Of a DNA stretch of 64,000 nucleotides, positions 8,818-15,911 are shown in pieces (within the stretch, counting starts at the first letter, position 1; every line of letters begins with the position of its first letter). Position numbers and translations under genes: made by a program. Under the pieces are notes generated by a model. The model saw only the letters and a list, made by a program, of their open reading frames with translations, was not told the DNA's origin and did not search any database. Source of the stretch: an uncultured Alistipes sp. GTDB lineage: Bacteria; Bacteroidota; Bacteroidia; Bacteroidales; Rikenellaceae. The stretch lies in assembly GCA_938014215.1 (NCBI GenBank), contig CALLRW010000001.1, forward strand, positions 1-64,000. The letters are read 5' to 3'.

Positions 8818-8950
8818 GAAAAGGGCACCGTTCGACCGATGCCCTCCCTCTTGTAAACGGAAAGATGCCGTGACGTCGCGTCACTGCATCTCCCACTAAC
8901 CTACTTATGTAACCTAAAACCAACTTGTGAAACCTCTCATTGGTTTTCAC
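8818..8950 (-). ncRNA. Candidate small RNA with own promoter and terminator
   Basis: About 133 nt. It starts just after a TATCTTTG box and ends at a GGGCATCG...CGGTGCCC hairpin (8823-8844) followed by TTTTCT. Between them are a 5' hairpin (GTGAAaACC/GGTTTCAC) and a central hairpin at 8864-8890 (GATGC-GTGACG/CGTCAC-GCATC). AAAACCAA (8940-8947) is also perfectly complementary to TTGGTTTT (8916-8923), which would compete with the first hairpin. A GTG-started frame runs through the whole element and past the terminator, so I read it as noncoding. I cannot name its family; a 6S-like or Bacteroidales-specific RNA is possible. Confidence 0.65.
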
Positions 8951-8954
8951 ACTG

Positions 8955-8962
8955 CAAAGATA
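8955..8962 (-). promoter_or_regulatory. -7 box of the small RNA
   Basis: TATCTTTG lies between the terminator of the phosphate transporter gene (8962-8996) and the small RNA. Only a weak TTTCG is found at the -33 distance, inside the terminator stem. Confidence 0.65.
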
Positions 8963-8996
8963 CGGGGCCGTCGTTTCAGCGAAATGACGGCCCCGT
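8962..8996 (-). terminator. Terminator of the PiT transporter gene
   Basis: A 15-bp stem (ACGGGGCCGTCGTTT with AAATGACGGCCCCGT, one G-U pair, loop CAGCG) lies 30 nt past the stop codon. The T-rich sequence after it on the minus strand doubles as the -7 region of the small RNA promoter. Confidence 0.75.
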
Positions 8997-9025
8997 TACA
9001 TTCGTATGACGATTCGCGCGGCGGG

Positions 9026-11284
9026 TTATTTCGAGCTTTCGGCGGCGGGCGCCATCTCGTGCTGCGACTCGAGGAAGTAGCGCTGCGACTTGAGCAGGTT
9101 GCGCGACTGGAGCACCATGGTCTTCGTCTCGTTGAGGATCGTCAGGTAGAGGACGCTGGCGCGGGTCGAGGTCGACGGATCGCCGTTGATGCGGCGCAGC
9201 TGGCTCTTGACGGCCTCGACGATCGTGTCGAAGAGGCGGTCGCGCATCTCGAGCACCAGATCCAGATCCGAGAAGTCCTTCGTGGCGAGCATGTCGTTGA
9301 TCTTGTCGAAGATCTCCTCGACCTGGTCGTTCACGCGCATCAGGTCGACGATCTGCTCCTTGGACATCCCCTCGTGGTTGTTGTCAATGTGTTCGAACGA
9401 GGGGCGGGTGATGTGGATCAGCGCCTTGGTCACCTCCGAGAGGTAGTCGACCACCTGGACGTAGAAGTGGCCCGTGTCGATGTCGCACCGCTGCAGGCGC
9501 CGCAGCGTCGGCATGATGTTGTATTTGCGGTCGCGCGCCTCCTCGAAGAGCCGGTTCGAGTCGCGGACCATCTCCTTCAACACCTTGCGGTTCTCCTTGA
9601 AGACGGCCACCAGCGTGCGGTTGTAGATGCGCGTCACCTCCTGCATCGTGTTGCAGACCTCGCCGATGCAGGCGCAGAGCACCTCGTCGGGGGTTTCGGC
9701 CTTCTCGAGCGGGAGCAGGGCCTTTTCGGCCTCCTCCTTCAGCGCGGGGGTCTTGCGGTGGCTGCGGACGAGCAGCCAGGCGCAGAGGAGCGTCAGGGCC
9801 ACGACGGCGATCCATCCGCCCCAGAGCAGCAGGGCCGTGACGGCCAGGGCGATGAGGAATCCGCCCAGGGCGGTGATGAACCATCCCGAGATGACGGCCA
9901 TCACGCCGGTGATGCGGTAGACGGCGCTCTCGCGGCCCCACGTGCGGTCGGCCAGCGACGAACCCATCGCCACCATGAAGACGACGTAGGTGGTCGAGAG
10001 CGGGAGTTTGTACGACGTGCCGATGGCGATCAGCACCGAGGCGGCCGTCAGGTTGACCACGGCGCGGATCATGTCATACTGGGCCGAGGTGCGCTCCTCG
10101 ACGGGCAGCGGTTCGAAGCGGCGGTCGATGGCCTTCTGTACGCGCTCGGGGACGATGCCCGACCAGAGGTGGTTGGCCATGAGCGTCAGCCGCACCAGAC
10201 TGCGCGAGAGGAAGGTCGAGCCGAAACGCTCCTCCTCCTCGTGCTGCGAGGCGAGCGAGAGCTCGGTCTCGGCTACGTGCTGCGACTTTTTCGAGAAGAA
10301 AAGCGTCAGTACCATGATCAGGCCCGAGGCGAGCAGGATCAGGAAGTTGGCGCGGGCCGGCTCCTCGAGCTGCCCCATCATGATGGCCTCGCTGCCGGCG
10401 TCACGGGCGATCTGCCAGGCGTCGAAGCTGGCCAGCGGCACGCCGATGAAGTTCACCAGGTCGTTGCCGGCGAAGGCCAGGGCCAGGGCGAAGGTGCCCG
10501 AGAGGATGGTGATGCGCATGATGTTCAGGCGGAAGAGGCGCTGGAAGATCCACAGCACGATGGCCGCCGCGATCCAGAAGACCAGCAGCGTGAGCAGCAC
10601 ATGGTCGGTGACGTAGGCGGAGATCTCCGTGGGGATGAGTCCCGAGCTCTTGAGCCCCTTGAAGAGGGCGAAGTAGAGGATTCCGGCAAGCGAGATGCCG
10701 CACCACACGGCGCCCCAGCGGCGGAAGACCGGCGCATAGCGGAACGAGAAGATCAGTCGCGAGATGTACATGTAGATGAGTCCCGTGATGAAGGCGAAGG
10801 CGACCGAGAGGAGGATGGCGGCGATGATGGCCATGGCCTTTCCGGTGTTGATGAACTGCGAGAGGTCCTGCAGCGAGACGGCCGGATCGGCCGAGATGCG
10901 GAAGAGGGCCGTGGCGACGGCGGCGCCGAGCAGTCCGAAGACCATCGAGACGGTGGTCGAGGTCGGCAGGCCGAGTGTGTTGTAGAGGTCCAGCAGCAGG
11001 ACGTTGCCGAGCATCATGCCCAGAAACAGCAGCATGATCTCCGGGAAGGAGAACTGTGCGGGATAGAAGACGCCGCTGCGGGCGACCTCCATCATGCCGC
11101 TGGAGGTGAGCGTACCGATGAGGATGCCGGCGGCGGCGATCCAGAGGATCACGCGGCGCGGGGCGACCTTCGAGCCGATGGCCGAATTGAGAAAGTTGAT
11201 GGCGTCGTTGGCGACACCCACGACAATGCCCATCACGGCCAGGATGGCCAGAATGATGACGATGGCGGTAAACAAGGGCGACAT
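9026..11284 (-). CDS. PiT-family inorganic phosphate transporter with PhoU-like C-terminal domain
   Basis: 752 aa. The two inverted PiT signature repeats are present: GVANDAINFLNSAIGSK near residue 25 and GNDLVNFIGVPLA in the middle, both in multi-spanning membrane segments. The last 200 residues or so are soluble and helical and resemble the PhoU/DUF47 regulatory domain (CNTMQEVTRIYN, EARDRKYN). The protein imports phosphate with a cation across the inner membrane. The Met at 11284 starts the first membrane helix; a longer frame to 11401 lacks any such feature. It lies 206 bp beyond a PhoB/PhoR-like pair on the same strand, so phosphate-dependent control is likely (inference). Confidence 0.9.
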   Translation of the reverse strand: MSPLFTAIVIILAILAVMGIVVGVANDAINFLNSAIGSKVAPRRVILWIAAAGILIGTLTSSGMMEVARSGVFYPAQFSFPEIMLLFLGMMLGNVLLLDLYNTLGLPTSTTVSMVFGLLGAAVATALFRISADPAVSLQDLSQFINTGKAMAIIAAILLSVAFAFITGLIYMYISRLIFSFRYAPVFRRWGAVWCGISLAGILYFALFKGLKSSGLIPTEISAYVTDHVLLTLLVFWIAAAIVLWIFQRLFRLNIMRITILSGTFALALAFAGNDLVNFIGVPLASFDAWQIARDAGSEAIMMGQLEEPARANFLILLASGLIMVLTLFFSKKSQHVAETELSLASQHEEEERFGSTFLSRSLVRLTLMANHLWSGIVPERVQKAIDRRFEPLPVEERTSAQYDMIRAVVNLTAASVLIAIGTSYKLPLSTTYVVFMVAMGSSLADRTWGRESAVYRITGVMAVISGWFITALGGFLIALAVTALLLWGGWIAVVALTLLCAWLLVRSHRKTPALKEEAEKALLPLEKAETPDEVLCACIGEVCNTMQEVTRIYNRTLVAVFKENRKVLKEMVRDSNRLFEEARDRKYNIMPTLRRLQRCDIDTGHFYVQVVDYLSEVTKALIHITRPSFEHIDNNHEGMSKEQIVDLMRVNDQVEEIFDKINDMLATKDFSDLDLVLEMRDRLFDTIVEAVKSQLRRINGDPSTSTRASVLYLTILNETKTMVLQSRNLLKSQRYFLESQHEMAPAAESSK

Positions 11285-11424
11285 ATATCTGTTCCGTTTA
11301 GAGTTTTTCCGTAGGGAAAAGCCCTCTCCGGGGTGTCGACGCGCGGCGGCCGGGAGATACTCCTTGTCGGAGCCGGTGGAGCGGCGCTTTGCCGGGGACA
11401 TGCCGGGGTGAGGCTTACCGGCAG

Positions 11425-11450
11425 CAAAGGTCCGAAACAGATATTACAAA
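11425..11450 (-). promoter_or_regulatory. Possible promoter and regulator site of the PiT gene
   Basis: GACCTTTG (11425-11432, one mismatch to TAnnTTTG) is preceded by TGTAATATCTG (11438-11448). That 11-mer differs at two positions from TGTAACATCCG found upstream of the response regulator gene. It may be a shared operator; this is a weak call based on two sites. Confidence 0.35.
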
Positions 11451-11490
11451 TGCGTTAAGAGCGTATTGCAACGTCGTGAAACATCGGCGT

Positions 11491-12939
11491 TCAGCTCTTT
11501 TTCTTCAGGGTGAAGGTGAATTCGAGTCCGCCGCGGTCGCGGTTGCGGACCGAGATCGTGCCGCCGTGGATCATCACGGCGTTCTTGACGATCGAGAGTC
11601 CGAGTCCCGTGCCGCCCAGTTTGCGCGAGCGGCCCTTGTCGACGCGGTAGAAGCGTTCGAAGAGGTGCGGGAGGTGCTCCTCGCCGACGCCGATGCCGTT
11701 GTCGGCAAAGAGGATCGTGCATTCGTCGGGCGTATCGTCGAGCAGACGGATGTAGATGTCGCGGCCGCCCGAGTAGGCGGCGGCATTGTCCGCCAGGTTG
11801 CGGAAGATCGACCCCAGCAGGGCGGGATTGCCCTCGATGACGACCCGTTTCGGGAAGTCGACGTTCACGCGCAGCCGCTGGTCGGCGGGGCGGAGTGCCA
11901 TTTCGTCGGCCACCTCGTCGATCAGGTCGTTCAGCACGACGGGCTCCTTCTGGATCAGCTGGCTCGCCTCGTCCATGCGCGTGATGGTCGAGACGTCGGC
12001 GAGCAGCCGCCGCAGCCGTTCGGTCTGGGCGGCGCTCTTCTCGAGGAAGTCGCGGCGCTTGCGCTCGTCGATCTGCGGGTTGGCCAGCAGCGTCTCCAGA
12101 TAGCCCTGAATGGCCGCCACGGGGGTCTTCAGTTCGTGGTTGATGTTGTTGGTGAGCTGTTTCTTGATGCGGATCTTCTCCTGCTCCTCGTGCAGCGCCA
12201 GGGCGTGTTCGCGGTCGCGGTCGGCGGTGGTCCGCTGCAGGCGGGCGTAGAGCTGGATGATGTGGTTCGAGATCTCGCCCAGTTCGTCGTGCGGGAAGGG
12301 CTCCATCTCGTCGATCCGTTCGCCGCGTTCGGCCCGTTCGGCAAAGTCGTTGAGCCGCGAGATGTTGTGCCCCAGCCGCCGCGTGGCGAAGTAGCCGGCG
12401 ATGCTCATCAGCAGCGTGATCCCCAGCATGAACCAGAGAAAGTCGCTGTCGGCGGCCAGCACCTCGCTCAGCGAGACGCTGTAGGGAACGGCCGAACGGA
12501 CGATGCAGCCGTCGCCGGCCATGGCCGAGTAGAAGTAGTTGAGGTGGGTGCTCTCCGAATGGCGGCGGATGATGTAGCCCGTGCCGTGGGCCAGGGCGTC
12601 GATGACTTCGGGACGGTCGAGGTGGTTGGCCGTCGGGAGCGAGTCGAGCGTATTGTCGAAGAGAACGCGTCCCGAGCGGTCGATGAGCGTGACGCGCAGT
12701 TCGCGGAAGGGTTCGTCGTGGGTGGCGATGAAGCGTTCGGGGGGGATGCCCTCCTCCAGGGCGTCGATCAGGCGCATGTTGAAGAGCTGCAGTTCGCCGT
12801 TGAGGTGTTCGGCCTTGAAGTGCTTCTCGCGGCCGTACTGGAACAGCACGAAGCAGGCCACGAGCGACCACGAGAAGACGAGCAGCAGCAGGAAGAGCCG
12901 TCGGTGGTAGGAGAGCCTACTCTTCAAAGCCGTAGCCAT
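11491..12939 (-). CDS. Two-component sensor histidine kinase (PhoR-like)
   Basis: 482 aa. Two membrane segments (about residues 15-35 and 160-180) enclose a periplasmic sensor region, followed by a HAMP-like linker, HisKA with phospho-acceptor His268 (NHELKTP), and an HATPase domain with N box (NLADNAAAYSG) and G boxes (DNGIGVG, GGTGLGLSIVK). All parts for autophosphorylation are intact. It overlaps the response regulator gene by 23 nt, showing co-translation of the pair. The next gene on the strand is the PiT transporter, so phosphate is the likely signal, but the sensor domain itself does not prove it. Confidence 0.92.
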   Translation of the reverse strand: MATALKSRLSYHRRLFLLLLVFSWSLVACFVLFQYGREKHFKAEHLNGELQLFNMRLIDALEEGIPPERFIATHDEPFRELRVTLIDRSGRVLFDNTLDSLPTANHLDRPEVIDALAHGTGYIIRRHSESTHLNYFYSAMAGDGCIVRSAVPYSVSLSEVLAADSDFLWFMLGITLLMSIAGYFATRRLGHNISRLNDFAERAERGERIDEMEPFPHDELGEISNHIIQLYARLQRTTADRDREHALALHEEQEKIRIKKQLTNNINHELKTPVAAIQGYLETLLANPQIDERKRRDFLEKSAAQTERLRRLLADVSTITRMDEASQLIQKEPVVLNDLIDEVADEMALRPADQRLRVNVDFPKRVVIEGNPALLGSIFRNLADNAAAYSGGRDIYIRLLDDTPDECTILFADNGIGVGEEHLPHLFERFYRVDKGRSRKLGGTGLGLSIVKNAVMIHGGTISVRNRDRGGLEFTFTLKKKS

Positions 12940-13597
12940 AGCCCAGACGCGTTACGATGTGTTTGCCGTAGGGGCCGATCTTGCGGCGCAGGCGGGTGAT
13001 GTTGACATCGATCGTACGGTCGAGGACGATCACCTCGTCGCTCCAGATGCGGTGGAGGATCTCCTCGCGCGAGAAGATCACGCCGCGGTGGCCGAGCAGC
13101 AGGGCGAGGATTTCGAACTCCTTCTTGGTCAGCGGGAGCTCTTCGCCGTCGAGGGTGCAGATCTTGCGCTTGAGATCCATCTCGAGCCCTTCGAAGGCGA
13201 TGGTTTCGTGTTCGGGTTCCGCGGCGGCCGACCGGCGCAGGACGCTCCGCACGCGGGCCAGCACCTCGCGGATCGAGAAGGGTTTGGTGATGTAGTCGTC
13301 GGCGCCGAGGTTCAGGCCGGCGACCGTATCGTCTTCGGAATCCTTGGCCGTGCAGAAGATCACCGGCACGTGGGCCGTTTCGGGATTCGCCTTCAGGATG
13401 CGGGCCATCCGGAAGCCGCTCATCTCGCCCATCATCACGTCGAGCAGGATGAGCGAATAGCGTTCGGGATGCATCTCCAGGGCCTGTTCGGCGCTGTAGG
13501 CCACGTCGACGTCATAACCCTCGACTTCGAGGTTGAACTGCAGGATTTCGCACAGCGACTCTTCGTCGTCGACCACGAGGATTTTGTGTTTTGCCAT
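12917..13597 (-). CDS. OmpR/PhoB-family response regulator
   Basis: 226 aa. The receiver domain (residues 1-120) has the acidic pair VDDEE, phospho-acceptor Asp53 (LLDVMMGE), a conserved Thr in FCTAKD and Lys in TKPF. A winged-helix DNA-binding domain follows (residues about 130-225, with ILHRIWSD, DRTIDVNITRLRRKIG). It is the first gene of a regulator-kinase operon, overlapping the kinase. The -7 box TAAATTTG lies 26 nt upstream of its ATG. Confidence 0.94.
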   Translation of the reverse strand: MAKHKILVVDDEESLCEILQFNLEVEGYDVDVAYSAEQALEMHPERYSLILLDVMMGEMSGFRMARILKANPETAHVPVIFCTAKDSEDDTVAGLNLGADDYITKPFSIREVLARVRSVLRRSAAAEPEHETIAFEGLEMDLKRKICTLDGEELPLTKKEFEILALLLGHRGVIFSREEILHRIWSDEVIVLDRTIDVNITRLRRKIGPYGKHIVTRLGYGYGFEE

Positions 13598-13622
13598 AGC
13601 TTCTTCGGGTTTGAATCCGCGC

Positions 13623-13682
13623 CAAATTTACACAACATTCACGGATGTTACATCCTTCGTGTCGGACATTTCACCGAAATGT
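13623..13682 (-). promoter_or_regulatory. Promoter and inverted repeats upstream of the response regulator
   Basis: A TAAATTTG box (13623-13630) is preceded by the odd palindrome ATGTTACAT (13644-13652) and by a perfect inverted repeat ACATTTC-ACC-GAAATGT (13666-13682). These sit where an autoregulating response regulator would bind. The second repeat also lies just after the stop of the DAHP synthase gene, but it has no T-run, so a terminator role is less likely. Confidence 0.5.
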
Positions 13683-13693
13683 AACAAATCCGC

Positions 13694-14758
13694 TCATCGG
13701 CCGAGGATCTCCATCTGCTGGCGGACCGACTCTTCGTGGATGGCCTGCAGGACGGTGCGCATGAAGTCGGGGTCCATGCCCAGTTCGACGGCCTGGGCCG
13801 TGCGCCGGGCCAGCAGCTCCTCGTAGCGGCGGCTCTGGAGCACCGCCATGTCGTGCTCCTTCTTGTACTGGCCGATGTCGCGCGAGACGCGCATCCGGCG
13901 GGCCAGCAGTTCAAGCAGCTGGTCGTCGAGCTTGTCGATCCGGGCGCGCAGTTCGTTGAGGCTCTCCGTCGTGACGCTCTGCTGGCGGATCACCAGGTTG
14001 CGCAGGATGTAGGCCAGCGCTTCGGGGGTCACCTGCTGGGCCTTGTCGCTCCAGGCGCTGTCGGGCGAGCAGTGCGACTCGATGATCAGGCCGTCGAATC
14101 CGAGATCCATGGCCTGCTGCGACAGCGGCGCGATCAGTTCGCGTTTGCCGCCGATGTGGCTCGGGTCGCAGAAGAGCGGCAGACGCGGCAGCCGCCGGTG
14201 GAGTTCGATCGGCAGGGACCACATCGGGTGGTTGCGGTAGAGGCTCGTGTCGATCGAGGTGAAGCCGCGGTGGATGGCGCCCAGTCGGCGGATTCCGGCG
14301 TTGTGGATCCGTTCGATGGCGCCGATCCAGAGTTCGAGGTCGGGGCTGACGGGGTTCTTCACCAGCACCGGGACATCCACGCCGCGCAGCGCATCGGCCA
14401 CCTCCTGCATGGCGAAGGGGTTGGCGGCCGTGCGGGCGCCGATCCACAGCAGGTCGACCCCGCCCCGCAGCGCCGCCTCGACATGCTGGCGCGTGGCCAC
14501 CTCGGTGGCGGTATACATGCCGGTTTCGTGCTTGACGCGCTGCAGCCAGGGGATTCCCTGTTCGCCGACCCCTTCGAAACCGCCGGGTTTGGTGCGGGGT
14601 TTCCAGAGTCCGGCGCGGTAGATGCGGATCCCTTCGGCGGCCAGCTGGCGGGCCGTTTCGATGACCTGCTCCTCGGTTTCGGCGCTGCACGGGCCGGCGA
14701 TGACCAGCGGACGCCGGGGATCGACCCCGGGGAGTGTGATGGGCAGAATATCGTTCAT
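13694..14758 (-). CDS. Bifunctional DAHP synthase / chorismate mutase
   Basis: 354 aa. Residues 1-255 or so are a class I (KDPG-aldolase-like, Bacillus AroA-type) 3-deoxy-7-phosphoheptulonate synthase: IAGPCSAE, AGLWKPRTKPGGFEG, KNPV, FCDPSHIGGKR. Residues about 265-354 are an AroQ-type chorismate mutase (LNELRARIDKLDDQLLELLARR, IGQYKKEH). One protein thus runs the first step of the shikimate pathway and the branch to prephenate. It follows pheA by 31 bp on the same strand and is under the same leader-peptide attenuator. The Met at 14758 directly precedes the synthase domain. Confidence 0.93.
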   Translation of the reverse strand: MNDILPITLPGVDPRRPLVIAGPCSAETEEQVIETARQLAAEGIRIYRAGLWKPRTKPGGFEGVGEQGIPWLQRVKHETGMYTATEVATRQHVEAALRGGVDLLWIGARTAANPFAMQEVADALRGVDVPVLVKNPVSPDLELWIGAIERIHNAGIRRLGAIHRGFTSIDTSLYRNHPMWSLPIELHRRLPRLPLFCDPSHIGGKRELIAPLSQQAMDLGFDGLIIESHCSPDSAWSDKAQQVTPEALAYILRNLVIRQQSVTTESLNELRARIDKLDDQLLELLARRMRVSRDIGQYKKEHDMAVLQSRRYEELLARRTAQAVELGMDPDFMRTVLQAIHEESVRQQMEILGR

Positions 14759-14789
14759 GGTATTTCGGTTTTTCGTGAGTCTGTTGTTG

Positions 14790-15647
14790 TCAGTTGTTTG
14801 GCTGGAGCGCCGGGTCGGCCCCTTCGGCATACTCGCCCAGGATGCGGAAGGAGCTGGTCAGCGGGCGGGCCGCCTCGATGGCCTGCCGGTAGCGCTGCGG
14901 GTCGTCGAAGGTGACATCGACGTAGAAGCGGTACTCCCATTCGCGCCCGATGATCGGCAGCGACTGGATCTTCGTGAGGTTGATGTCGTAGAACGAGAGG
15001 AGGGTCAGCACCTTCGAGAGGCTTCCGCACGTGTGGCGGAGGGTGAAGACGAGCGACGCCTTGTTCGCGCGGGCCGGATCGGCGAACTCCGCGGCGCGGC
15101 TCTCGTCGGCCAGCACCAGAAAGCGGGTGAAGTTGTGGGGGTTTGTCTCGATGCCGCGCTGGAGGATCTCGAGGCCGTACATCGCGGCGGCATCGGCACC
15201 GCAGATGGCGGCCGTTGCCGGGAGTCTGTTTCGGGCGATTTCGCGGGCGCTGCCGGCGGTGTCGTCGCGTTCGACGACCTTCATGGCGGGGTGGCGCTTG
15301 AGATACTCGCCGCACTGCATCAGGGCGATGGGATGGGAGTGGACCTCGCGGATCGCTTCGAGGGATTGTCCACGCAGAGCGGCGATGACGTGCGAGATGC
15401 GGAGTTTCTGTTCGCCGACGATGCGCAGGCGGCTGTTGCGGAGCAGTTCGTGGTTGGGGAGCAGGCTGCCGGCGATGGTATTTTCGATGGCGGCGATTCC
15501 GAGCAGGGCGCGATCCGCCGCGAGCCGTTCGAAGAGCTGTTCGAAGCTCGGGCAGGGGACGACGTCGATCGTCTGCGGAGCGAAGAAGAGGCGGGCGGCG
15601 GATTCGTGGTAGCATCCTGCGATGCCCTGTATGGCGATCTGTTCCAT
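14790..15647 (-). CDS. pheA: Prephenate dehydratase with ACT domain
   Basis: 285 aa. It converts prephenate to phenylpyruvate, the last step before phenylalanine. The N-terminal periplasmic-binding-protein-like catalytic lobes show IQGIAGCYHE, AIENTIAGSL and the Thr-Arg-Phe motif HNFTRFLVL; the C-terminal ACT domain (from SLVFTLRHTCGSLSKVL) is the likely phenylalanine-binding feedback site with the ESR-like motif. The start at 15647 lies right after a Phe-leader attenuator. A longer frame to 15713 would run across the attenuator terminator and is rejected. Confidence 0.95.
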   Translation of the reverse strand: MEQIAIQGIAGCYHESAARLFFAPQTIDVVPCPSFEQLFERLAADRALLGIAAIENTIAGSLLPNHELLRNSRLRIVGEQKLRISHVIAALRGQSLEAIREVHSHPIALMQCGEYLKRHPAMKVVERDDTAGSAREIARNRLPATAAICGADAAAMYGLEILQRGIETNPHNFTRFLVLADESRAAEFADPARANKASLVFTLRHTCGSLSKVLTLLSFYDINLTKIQSLPIIGREWEYRFYVDVTFDDPQRYRQAIEAARPLTSSFRILGEYAEGADPALQPNN

Positions 15648-15670
15648 GGCGGAGGTTTTTGAGGGTTCGA

Positions 15671-15703
15671 AAGAAAAATCCCGCACGGGGTTTCGTGCGG
15701 GAT
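15671..15703 (-). terminator. Attenuator terminator in front of pheA
   Basis: On the minus strand a perfect 10-bp GC-rich stem (arms 15694-15703 and 15678-15687, loop AAACCC) is followed directly by TTTTTCTT. It lies between the leader peptide stop and the pheA start, where a terminator would block the operon unless disrupted. Its 5' arm contains TCCCGC, which can instead pair with GCGGGA (15756-15761) inside the leader-peptide reading frame, giving an antiterminator. Confidence 0.85.
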
Positions 15704-15741
15704 CTGCGTGCATCTATACGAGGCTGAATGATTTTCGAGTA

Positions 15742-15816
15742 TCAGTTGCATGCCGTCCCGCTTTTTCCGGTAAAGAAAAAGAAACGAAAGCGGTATGCAA
15801 AGGTATTGCGTTTCAT
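15742..15816 (-). CDS. Phe-rich leader peptide of the pheA operon
   Basis: 24 aa: MKRNTFAYRFRFFFFTGKSG followed by TACN and a TGA stop. Six of 24 residues are Phe, four of them consecutive, plus one Tyr. It starts about 20 nt after a well formed promoter and ends 38 nt before the terminator stem. This is the architecture of enterobacterial pheL. Ribosomes stalled at the Phe codons would leave GCGGGA free to pair with the 5' arm of the terminator; ribosomes reaching the stop codon would mask it. I named no gene symbol because homology to pheL is by analogy, not by sequence. Confidence 0.85.
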   Translation of the reverse strand: MKRNTFAYRFRFFFFTGKSGTACN

Positions 15817-15841
15817 GGTGCGTCGTTGAGGTTGACGGGAG

Positions 15842-15872
15842 CAAATATAGGAAAAATTTTTGAAAAACAAAA
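15842..15872 (-). promoter_or_regulatory. Promoter of the pheA attenuated operon
   Basis: TATATTTG (15842-15849) matches TAnnTTTG and TTTTG (15868-15872) lies 18 nt upstream, a close match to the Bacteroidetes consensus. Transcription should start near 15835, about 20 nt before the leader peptide ATG. Confidence 0.8.
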
Positions 15873-15911
15873 TCCGTGGCGGGCGGAACCGGGATTCCGC
15901 TCGACGGTTTA

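Noticed and set aside
8180..8950. 256-codon minus-strand frame starting with GTG in the small RNA
   Set aside because: It runs through the RNA terminator and antisense to the DUF2721 gene; only the first 25 codons could be meaningful and the structure argues for noncoding RNA.
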